A stretch of 64,000 bases of DNA, taken from positions 2,885,501-2,949,500 of the forward strand of contig NZ_CP083951.1 in assembly GCF_006440675.2 (NCBI RefSeq). The letters run 5' to 3'. Under the pieces are notes generated by a model. It was given only the letters and a program-made list of their open reading frames with translations. It did no database searches and had not been told where the DNA came from. The position numbers were made by a program, and so were the translations under genes. Shown one piece after another: positions 36,669-43,844 of this stretch. Source of the stretch: Mesorhizobium sp. B2-8-5. Its GTDB lineage: Bacteria; Pseudomonadota; Alphaproteobacteria; Rhizobiales; Rhizobiaceae. The stretch's first letter is position 1. Every line of letters begins with the position of its first letter.

Positions 36669-37358
36669 TCAGCCCGCCTTGGCCGTGTCGGCGGCGCGCC
36701 TGCTGAACAGCCGTTCGAGAATCACGTTTCCGCCCTCGGTGATGTCGGCGATGATCGCACGTTCGGCGCCATCGGCATCTTTCCTTTCGACCGCGGCGAG
36801 CACTGCGTGGTGATTGTCGATCATGGTCCTGCCGCCTTCATGATAGGATTCCGCAATCAGGGGACCCATCTGCAGCCACAGCCGGTTCAGGATGCCGCGT
36901 AGCACAACCATGTCGCCGATGTCGGCAAGCGCGAAATGGAAGGTCTGGTTGAGCTCCAGCGCTTCCGTCCAATTCCTCTCGGTAATGGCGCTTTCGTTGC
37001 GGGCAATCAGATGGCGCAGCCGCTCGACATCCCTGGCCGTCGCCTTGAGCGCGGCCTCGCGCGCGGCGAGGCCTTCGAGCTTCAGCCTGATCTGGCGGAT
37101 CTCCCGATAGCGTTCCAGCGTGATGATGGGCACGCGCACCTCGCGCGCCGATTTCTGCACCAGCGCCTCGTCCTGGATCAGGCGCAGGATCGCATCCCGC
37201 ACCGGCGTGACGCTGGTTCCGAGCGACTGGGCGAGGTCGCGGATGGTCAGCCTGGCATCCGGCGCGAAGCGTCCCTTGACCAGCGCCTCGGCGACGCGCG
37301 CATAGACGGTCTCGCCGAGATTTTCGCGCTCGAGCGTTTCGAAGCTGAAGCTCGCCAT
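36669..37358 (-). CDS. GntR-family regulator, FadR/FCD subfamily
   Basis: Transcription factor of 229 aa with [24 protein letters not shown] and an FCD domain ([22 protein letters not shown]). The ATG at 37358 is preceded by GGGACGGGAA. It is co-transcribed with the LhgO-like flavoprotein and divergent from an omega-aminotransferase. A class B element sits 45 bp before its start, which suggests autoregulation and joint control of the aminotransferase. Confidence 0.9.
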   Translation of the reverse strand: MASFSFETLERENLGETVYARVAEALVKGRFAPDARLTIRDLAQSLGTSVTPVRDAILRLIQDEALVQKSAREVRVPIITLERYREIRQIRLKLEGLAAREAALKATARDVERLRHLIARNESAITERNWTEALELNQTFHFALADIGDMVVLRGILNRLWLQMGPLIAESYHEGGRTMIDNHHAVLAAVERKDADGAERAIIADITEGGNVILERLFSRRAADTAKAG

Positions 37359-37402
37359 GCCGTTCCCGTCCCATTTTTGGCTGCCGGCCCAAAAGGGCTT
37401 GA

Positions 37403-37418
37403 CAGTATATCTTATAAG
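37403..37418 (-). promoter_or_regulatory. Class B operator, copy 2
   Basis: Minus-strand CTTATAAGATATACTG between the divergent GntR and omega-aminotransferase genes. It shares TTATAAGATAT with the site at 27121 and contains the palindrome CTTATAAG. Confidence 0.6.
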
Positions 37419-37521
37419 AAACATGATGCATCAAACAGCATAAAGCAAGAGGGAACTGCGACCCTTGGACGAGGGGGAGGCAGGGCAATTTCCGCTTGGA
37501 CACCTGCAGACAGGAGCCGTG

Positions 37522-38898
37522 ATGGACGCCAGACCGAATTCCCCCGAAGCCCGCGACATCCGCTATCACCTGCATGGCTATACCAATGCCCGCAAGCATC
37601 AAGAGACGGGTCCGCTGGTCATCGAAAAGGGCGATGGCATCTATGTCGAGGACATTGCAGGCAATCGCTACATCGAGGCGATGGCGGGCTTGTGGAGCGT
37701 CGCCGTCGGCTTCTCGGAAAAGCGTCTGGTGGATGCTGCGACAAGGCAGATGTCGAAGCTGCCCTTCTATCACGACTTCGGCTCGAAGGCGCATTCGCCG
37801 CTGATCGACCTGGCCGAGCAGCTGGTGCAGATGGCGCCGGTGCCGATGAGCAAGGCCTATTTCACCAATTCCGGTTCCGAGGCCAACGATACCGCGATCA
37901 AAATGATCTGGTACCGGTCGAACGCGCTCGGCCAGCCGGCGCGCAAGAAGATCATCAGCCGCAAGCGCGGCTATCATGGCGTCACCATCGCCTCGGCGAG
38001 CCTGACCGGGCTGCCCAACAATCATCTCTCCTTCGACCTGCCGATCGCCAATATCCTGCACACGTCGACGCCGCATCATTGGCGCGACGCCCAGCCCGGC
38101 GAGAGCGAAGAGCAGTTCTCCGCGCGGCTCGCCGACGACCTGGAAAGACTCATCCTTGCCGAGGGGCCTGAAACGATCGCCGCCTTCATCGGCGAGCCGA
38201 TCATGGGCGCCGGCGGTGTCGTCGTTCCGCCCGCCGGCTATTGGGAAAAGATCCAGGCGGTGCTGTCGAAATATGACATCCTGCTGGTGGCCGACGAGGT
38301 CATCTGCGGCTTCGGCCGCACCGGCGAGATGTTCGGTTCGCAGACATTCGGCATCAAGCCCGACATCATGGTGCTGTCGAAGCAGATTTCCTCCTCCTAC
38401 CTGCCGATCTCGGCGCTCATCATCAACGACAAGGTGTTCGAGCCGATTGCCGACGAGAGCGACCGCATCGGCACGTTCGGCCACGGCTTCACCGGCGGCG
38501 GTCATCCGGTCGCCGCGGCCGTCGCGCTGGAGAACATCAAGCTGATCGAGGAGCGCGACCTGGTCGGCAATGCGCGCAAGGTCGGCGCGCATCTGCAGGC
38601 AAGGCTCAACAAGCTCGCCTCGCATCCACTGGTGGGCGAGGTGCGCGGCGTCGGTCTCATCGCCGCGGTCGAGCTCGTCGCCGACAAGGCAAGCAAAGCG
38701 CCGTGGGGCAAGCCGGCGGCGCTCGGCGCGCTGGTCAACGGCTTTCTGCAGCAGAACGGCGTCATCTCGCGCAATATGGGCGACGCGATCGCCTTCTGTC
38801 CGCCGCTGATCATCACCGAAGCGCAGGTCGACGCCTTGGTCGATGCTTTCGAGCGATCGCTCGACGCCGCCCTGCCGCAGGTTCATCCGCGGGGCTAA
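37522..38898 (+). CDS. Class III omega-aminotransferase
   Basis: PLP enzyme of 458 aa with AMAGLWSVAVGF (53-64), NSGSEAND (116-123), GYHGVTIAS, the cofactor triplet Asp258-Glu259-Val260 in VADEVICGFGRTG, and Lys287 in LSKQISSSYLPIS. It resembles amine:pyruvate and Chromobacterium-type omega-transaminases. ACAGGAG lies before the ATG at 37522. Divergent from its probable regulator. It has no aldehyde dehydrogenase next to it, unlike the similar enzyme at 27177. Confidence 0.92.
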   Translation: MDARPNSPEARDIRYHLHGYTNARKHQETGPLVIEKGDGIYVEDIAGNRYIEAMAGLWSVAVGFSEKRLVDAATRQMSKLPFYHDFGSKAHSPLIDLAEQLVQMAPVPMSKAYFTNSGSEANDTAIKMIWYRSNALGQPARKKIISRKRGYHGVTIASASLTGLPNNHLSFDLPIANILHTSTPHHWRDAQPGESEEQFSARLADDLERLILAEGPETIAAFIGEPIMGAGGVVVPPAGYWEKIQAVLSKYDILLVADEVICGFGRTGEMFGSQTFGIKPDIMVLSKQISSSYLPISALIINDKVFEPIADESDRIGTFGHGFTGGGHPVAAAVALENIKLIEERDLVGNARKVGAHLQARLNKLASHPLVGEVRGVGLIAAVELVADKASKAPWGKPAALGALVNGFLQQNGVISRNMGDAIAFCPPLIITEAQVDALVDAFERSLDAALPQVHPRG

Positions 38899-38954
38899 GC
38901 CAGCCTATGGCAGTCGAAACGCCCTGTCGGGTGAGCGGCCTATCGCGCATTGAC

Positions 38955-38968
38955 ACATAAGATATAAG
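38955..38968 (+). promoter_or_regulatory. Class B operator, copy 3
   Basis: ACATAAGATATAAG, with the shared core ATAAGATAT, in the 256-bp gap upstream of the TorT-like transporter operon. Two class C sites follow it, which suggests that two different regulators act on this promoter. Confidence 0.5.
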
Positions 38969-39003
38969 ATGTAAGTTGAGAGTTAAGCGACCTGAATAGG
39001 CTA

Positions 39004-39015
39004 AATGGATACATT
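39004..39015 (+). promoter_or_regulatory. Class C operator, pair 3, distal
   Basis: AATGGATACATT, 10 of 12 to consensus and itself a near palindrome. Its TGGATAC core is 62 bp from that of the partner at 39066. Confidence 0.6.
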
Positions 39016-39065
39016 TAGGCGAAATTCAGCGTTTGAAGTTTGAAATGCCAACGAAGAAGTGGCAG

Positions 39066-39077
39066 ATTGGATACAAA
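39066..39077 (+). promoter_or_regulatory. Class C operator, pair 3, proximal
   Basis: ATTGGATACAAA, 11 of 12 to consensus, 77 bp before the TorT-like binding-protein ATG. Confidence 0.65.
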
Positions 39078-39154
39078 ACTGATCGGGCTAAACCGGTCGA
39101 TCGGGTCAACAACTCCAGGCCCTCCAAGGGCAGCTGTTCAAATGGGAGACTGAT

Positions 39155-40213
39155 ATGAGTGGATTGAAGAAGTCACTGGCTTTGGCGCTGTCGGCGACGG
39201 TGCTGTCGGCCGGAATGGCGCATGCCGCCGACTGGTGGCCGTTCAAGATCGCCTCGGCGAAGGATGGCGACCTCAAGAACGTGGGAGAGATCGAATACAA
39301 GCCGCTCGACAAGGCAGAGAAGCCCTGGAAGCTCTGCGTGCTCTTTCCGCATCTGCAGGACAGCTATTGGGTGTCGGTGGACTATGGCATCGTCGAGGAG
39401 GCCAAGCGCCTGGGCGTCAAGGTGACGGTGCTGCAGGCGGGTGGATACACCGCGCTGCCGAAGCAGATCTCGCAATATGACGACTGCGTCGCGGCGGGCG
39501 CCGACGCCATCCTGATCTCGGCGATCTCGGAAGCCGGCGTGGCAGCCAAGATCAACGAGGGCATGGGCAAGGGCATCGTCAACATCGCCGTCGCCAACCC
39601 GATCCTCGAGACGCCGATCACCGCCCGCATCACGCCCGACTTCTACCAGAAGGGCTTTCAGACCGGCGAGTATGTGAAGAAGTTCCTCGGCGACAAGCAG
39701 GGCACCGCCGTGGCGTTCCCGGGCCCGCAGGGCAGCGGCTGGGCCGAAACCTACATGAACGGCTTCCGCGACAGCACCAAGACCGGCAACATCAAGCTGG
39801 TCGGCGAAATGTTCGGCGAGGCCAGCGTGCCGGCGCAGCTCAAGCTGGTCGAGGATGCGCTGCAGACCCATCCGGACGTCAACGTCATCTGGGGCGGCGC
39901 GCCGACGGCGGAAGCCGCGATCGGCGCCGTCGCCGACGCCGGCCTGAGCAACGTGACGATCATGTCCTCCTACGAGAACCAGACCATGCTGAAGGCCGTC
40001 AAGGACGGCTCTGTGCTGGGCTTCGCCACCGAGTATCCGGTCATCATGGGACGCATCGGCGTCGACCTCGCGGTTCGCGCGCTGGAAAAGAAGGATCACG
40101 AGAAGGTCCTGCTGGTTGCCCCCGGCATCGTTACCAAGGACAATGTCGACAAGATCGACACGACCCAGATCTTCGCGCCGGACAACTGGCGCCCCGAGTT
40201 CTCGGTCGAATAG
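39155..40213 (+). CDS. TorT-like periplasmic binding protein of a ribose-type ABC importer
   Basis: Periplasmic binding protein of 352 aa with a Sec signal (residues 1-24, cleavage after MAHA). After it, DWWPF and KPWKLCVLFPHLQDSYWVSVDYGIVEEAKRLGV resemble E. coli TorT, the trimethylamine-N-oxide sensor partner, more than RbsB; the rest is a periplasmic binding fold type I. It heads an operon with an ATPase and two permeases, so here the protein delivers a ligand for uptake rather than (or as well as) sensing. An N-oxide, betaine-like or amine ligand is conceivable but unproven. No TorS/TorR-type histidine kinase is near. Confidence 0.85.
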   Translation: MSGLKKSLALALSATVLSAGMAHAADWWPFKIASAKDGDLKNVGEIEYKPLDKAEKPWKLCVLFPHLQDSYWVSVDYGIVEEAKRLGVKVTVLQAGGYTALPKQISQYDDCVAAGADAILISAISEAGVAAKINEGMGKGIVNIAVANPILETPITARITPDFYQKGFQTGEYVKKFLGDKQGTAVAFPGPQGSGWAETYMNGFRDSTKTGNIKLVGEMFGEASVPAQLKLVEDALQTHPDVNVIWGGAPTAEAAIGAVADAGLSNVTIMSSYENQTMLKAVKDGSVLGFATEYPVIMGRIGVDLAVRALEKKDHEKVLLVAPGIVTKDNVDKIDTTQIFAPDNWRPEFSVE

Positions 40214-40264
40214 CGTAGCCGCATACGCGGCCCGCACATCGCGGTTGGATCGCGATCCTCCCGG

Positions 40265-40292
40265 CCTGGCCGCTTCGTCGGAAGCGGTCAGG
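40265..40292 (+). terminator. Hairpin between TorT-like gene and ATPase gene
   Basis: Arms CCTGGCCGCTTC / GAAGCGGTCAGG (11 of 12 paired) with a four-base loop GTCG. No T-run follows; it likely protects the abundant binding-protein mRNA. Confidence 0.5.
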
Positions 40293-40322
40293 CGACTTAG
40301 CTCGCCAGCCTTGGGTTTTTGG

Positions 40323-41810
40323 ATGCTGGAAGTTACAGGATTCACCAAGAGATTCCGCGGCATCGCCGCGCTCGACAATGTCGACTTCTCCCTCAATGAG
40401 GGCGAGGTCCACGCGTTGCTTGGCGAAAACGGCGCCGGCAAGTCGACGCTCATCAATCTCATCGCCGGCACCTTCCCGTGGGCGGAAGGCGTCTACCGCA
40501 TCAATGGCCGCACCATCACCAGCCTGACGCCGCAGGTGGCGCAGGAGATCGGCATCGCCGCCGTTTTCCAGGAATTCAGCCTGGTGCCCGATCTCACAGT
40601 GGTCGAGAACATCTTCCTCGGCCGCGAGCAGTCGTCCGGCCTGTTCCTCAAGCGCAAGCAGATGCGCCAGGCGGCGGCGGAGCTGCTGGACAGCCTCGGC
40701 TTCCATCTGCCGCTCGACGAGAAGGTCGCCTTCCTGTCGCGCGCGCAAAAACAGATGGTCGAGATCGCCAAGGCGTTGCGCATGCGGCCGAAGGTGCTGA
40801 TCCTCGACGAGCCCACGGCCTCGCTCACCGATGGCGAGGCGGAAAAGCTCTTCAATGCCGTGGCGCTGCTGAAAGCGCGCGGCGTCGGCATCATCTATGT
40901 CTCGCATCGCATGAGCGAGATCCGCAATCTCTCCGACCGCGTCACCGTGCTGCGCGGCGGCAAGAAGATCGGCACGGTTGTCACCGCCGAGATTTCGGAC
41001 GAGGGGCTGATCGAGATGATGGTCGGCCGCCCCGTCGAACAGCTGTTTCCGAAGATCGAGCACAAGCCCGGCCCGGTCAGGCTCGAGGTGCGCGACCTTA
41101 CAACCGAGAAGCGCTCCGTCATCGGCGCGTCATTCATGGCGCGGGCGGGCGAGGTGGTCGGTCTTGCCGGTCTCGTCGGCTGCGGGCGCAGCGAGCTCTG
41201 CCGCGCCGTCTTCGGCCTCGAGACCATCGAGGCCGGCTCGATCATGCTGGGCGACAAGGCTGTCGAGCGGCCGACGCCCACGTCGATGCTCGCCGCCAAT
41301 GTCTGCTATTTTCCGGCCGACCGCGGCTCGGAGGGGTTGGCGCTGGCGCGCTCGGCGCGCGAGAACGCAACCATGAGCTCGCTCGACCTGCCGGAACTGT
41401 CGTCCGGGCCGGTGCTGAAATTCTGGCGCGAGAACGAGACGATCAAGACGCCGCTCGCCAATCTTGCGCTCAGACCCATGGCGCCCGAGCGCAAGGCGTC
41501 CGCCTTCTCCGGCGGCAACCAGCAGAAGCTGATGCTGGCGCGCGGGCTGATGAAACCGTTCGACGTCTACCTGTTCGACGAGCCGACCGTCGGCATCGAC
41601 GTCGGCGCCAAGGCCGATGTCTACAACCTCATCAAATCGCTGGTCGAGGCCGGCGCCTCGGTCGTGGTCTCGACATCCGAATTGCCGGAGCTGATCAATC
41701 TCGCGTCGCGGGTCTATGTCATGCATGAAGGCAAGGTGGTCGCCGAGCTTGCTCAGCACGAGCTCAGCGAAGCCCAGGTCCTGTCCCACTATTTCGGAGG
41801 GCGCGCATGA
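40323..41810 (+). CDS. Ribose-type ABC transporter ATP-binding protein (two ABC domains)
   Basis: RbsA-family ATPase of 495 aa. The first domain has Walker A GENGAGKST (34-42), LSRAQKQMVEIAKAL and LILDEPTAS. The second has the degenerate Walker A GLVGCGRSE, then SGGNQQKLMLARGL and LFDEPTVGIDVG, the pattern usual for this family. I placed the ATG at 40323, which gives the normal length, although no strong ribosome-binding site is seen. It overlaps the next permease gene by ATGA. Confidence 0.94.
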   Translation: MLEVTGFTKRFRGIAALDNVDFSLNEGEVHALLGENGAGKSTLINLIAGTFPWAEGVYRINGRTITSLTPQVAQEIGIAAVFQEFSLVPDLTVVENIFLGREQSSGLFLKRKQMRQAAAELLDSLGFHLPLDEKVAFLSRAQKQMVEIAKALRMRPKVLILDEPTASLTDGEAEKLFNAVALLKARGVGIIYVSHRMSEIRNLSDRVTVLRGGKKIGTVVTAEISDEGLIEMMVGRPVEQLFPKIEHKPGPVRLEVRDLTTEKRSVIGASFMARAGEVVGLAGLVGCGRSELCRAVFGLETIEAGSIMLGDKAVERPTPTSMLAANVCYFPADRGSEGLALARSARENATMSSLDLPELSSGPVLKFWRENETIKTPLANLALRPMAPERKASAFSGGNQQKLMLARGLMKPFDVYLFDEPTVGIDVGAKADVYNLIKSLVEAGASVVVSTSELPELINLASRVYVMHEGKVVAELAQHELSEAQVLSHYFGGRA

Positions 41811-42832
41811 GCTCGGAAACGGCGACCATGACCGTTGCCAACGCGCCATCGCATCGCGCCAGCCGGCTCGACCGCTTCCTCATGCAGGGCGGCATCGTCA
41901 TCACATTCCTGGTCGTGGCGGTGGTCGCGACCGCGCTGATCGAGCCGCGCTTCCTCAACCGGCTCAACCTGCTCAATGTCATGCGCAATTTTGCGCTGCT
42001 GCTCATTCCGTCGCTGGCGCAGATGCTGGTGATGACGGCCGGCGGTTTCGACCTTTCCGTCGGCGCGGTGGTGGCGGCGACCTCGGTGGTGACGGCTGCC
42101 GTGATGCTGGTCGGCAGCGGCTATTTCCCAGGCATGGAGCTGATCGTCATCCTTGCCTCGCTGGTCATCGCGCTCGGCGCCGGCGCGCTTGTCGGGCTGG
42201 TCAATGCCGGGCTTGTGGCGACCTTCTCGCTCTCGCCCTTCATGGTGACGCTGGCGATGATGTCGGTGCTGATGGGCATCGCGCTCTATTTCACGCAAGG
42301 TATCCCGATCTACGGCGTGGCCGATTCCTTCATCGTCAATGTCGGACGCGGCCAGTTCCTGGGCCTGCCGATCGTGCTCTGGGTCGGGTTGGCGGTGCTT
42401 GCCGCCTGCATCGTCATGCAGCGCTTCACCGCGCTCGGCCGCCATATCTATGCGGTCGGCAGCGACCAGCGCTCGGCGCGCTTGTCGGGTGTCGCCACCG
42501 GCCGCACGCTGATGGCGGCCTATATGCTTGCCGGCCTGCTCGCCGCGCTCACCGGCTTCCTGATGACGTCGCGGCTCGGCTCCGGCCAGTCGACGATCGG
42601 CGGAACCCTGGCGCTCGAAACCATTGCCGCCGCCGTCATCGGCGGCGTCTCGCTGCGCGGCGGCGTCGGCCGCGCAGAACTGGTGGCGCTCGCAGCGCTG
42701 TTCCTGTCGGTCATCGCCAACGCGATGAACCTGGTGCAGGTCGACAGCAAGTACCAGACGCTGGTGCTCGGCGCCGTCTTGATCATAGCCTTGGCCATCG
42801 AACGGCTTCTGCTGAGGAAGCGGCAGTCATGA
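41807..42832 (+). CDS. Ribose-type ABC transporter permease (RbsC-like) 1
   Basis: Integral membrane protein of 341 aa (BPD_transp_2 family) with eight to ten helices. Characteristic segments are MTAGGFDLSVGA, LFLSPFMVTLAM-type loops around residues 135-155, AVGSDQRSARLSG and GGVSLRGGVGR. Translationally coupled to both the ATPase before it and the permease after it. With the second permease it probably forms a heterodimeric channel. Confidence 0.94.
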   Translation: MSSETATMTVANAPSHRASRLDRFLMQGGIVITFLVVAVVATALIEPRFLNRLNLLNVMRNFALLLIPSLAQMLVMTAGGFDLSVGAVVAATSVVTAAVMLVGSGYFPGMELIVILASLVIALGAGALVGLVNAGLVATFSLSPFMVTLAMMSVLMGIALYFTQGIPIYGVADSFIVNVGRGQFLGLPIVLWVGLAVLAACIVMQRFTALGRHIYAVGSDQRSARLSGVATGRTLMAAYMLAGLLAALTGFLMTSRLGSGQSTIGGTLALETIAAAVIGGVSLRGGVGRAELVALAALFLSVIANAMNLVQVDSKYQTLVLGAVLIIALAIERLLLRKRQS

Positions 42833-43818
42833 GCATGGAGGCCAAGACACAACCGATGGCTCAGAGCTCCGGCCTTTCGCTGAAAGAGATCTTGCGCGCG
42901 GCGCGCCTGCCGATCGCCATTGTCGTTGTCCTCATCCTGTTCGGCCTGGTCGAGCCGCGTGTTCTGTCCCTCGGCAATTTCCGCAACATCGCGCTGCAGG
43001 CGAGCTATCTTGCGATCTTCGCCATGGCGCAGACCATGGTGCTTCTGACGCGCGGCTTCGATCTTTCGCTCGGCTACACCGTCTCGCTGGTCAGCGTCGC
43101 CGCCTCGATGGCGATGGTGGCAATGGGCGGCGGCGATGTCTCGATCCTCTACGGCGTCGGCGCCGCGGTGCTGATCGCCGGTGCGATCGGCCTCGCCAAC
43201 GGCGTTCTGATCGCCGGCATCGGCATCAACCCGCTGGTGACGACGCTCGGCATGGCCAACATGGTGCTGGCCTTCGCCTCGACGATCAGCGGCGGCTTCC
43301 CCGTTACCGGCCTGCCGAAGAGCCTCACCGCCGAATTCGCGCAGGGATCGCCGCTCTCGATTCCGATGCCGATCTGGATTGCCGCCCTGGTGTTCGTGCT
43401 CTTGTTCCTCGTGCTCAAGGCGACGCGCTTCGGCCGCAGCCTCTACATCATCGGCGCCAATCCAAGGGCGGCGGTCGCGGCGGGCATTCGCACCGTGCCG
43501 GTGCTGGTGCTGGCCTACACGCTATGCGCGCTGCTTGCCGCGCTCGGCGCGCTTCTGCTCACCGCGCGCACCGGCTCGGGTGAGCCCAATCTCGGCGGCA
43601 ATCTCACATTGGAGGCGATCGCGGCCGCCGTGGTCGGCGGCGTGCGCCTCTCCGGCGGGGAGGGCGGCGTGGGCGCGGCCGTGCTCGGCGCGCTGTTCGT
43701 CACCGTGCTCTCCAACGGCATGAACCTCGTCCAGATCGACGGCTATCTGCAGCAGATCTGCCTGGGCGTCATCATCATCGTCAGCCTGATCGTCAATCGC
43801 GACGAAGCCAGGCGCTGA
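42829..43818 (+). CDS. Ribose-type ABC transporter permease (RbsC-like) 2
   Basis: Integral membrane protein of 329 aa of the same family: LLTRGFDLSLGYTVSL, GIGINPLVTTLGMANM, IGANPRAAVAAGIRT and GGVRLSGGEGG. Its ATG overlaps the stop of the first permease. It ends 26 bp before hyuA, so importer and hydantoinase-type genes form one operon. Confidence 0.94.
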   Translation: MSMEAKTQPMAQSSGLSLKEILRAARLPIAIVVVLILFGLVEPRVLSLGNFRNIALQASYLAIFAMAQTMVLLTRGFDLSLGYTVSLVSVAASMAMVAMGGGDVSILYGVGAAVLIAGAIGLANGVLIAGIGINPLVTTLGMANMVLAFASTISGGFPVTGLPKSLTAEFAQGSPLSIPMPIWIAALVFVLLFLVLKATRFGRSLYIIGANPRAAVAAGIRTVPVLVLAYTLCALLAALGALLLTARTGSGEPNLGGNLTLEAIAAAVVGGVRLSGGEGGVGAAVLGALFVTVLSNGMNLVQIDGYLQQICLGVIIIVSLIVNRDEARR

Positions 43819-43844
43819 TACTCCAACCTCTTCGGGAAGCTCGT

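Noticed and set aside
36838..38886. 682-codon minus-strand frame across a GntR/aminotransferase junction
   Set aside because: It runs antisense through the omega-aminotransferase and then out of frame through the GntR gene. Both real genes have clear family motifs.
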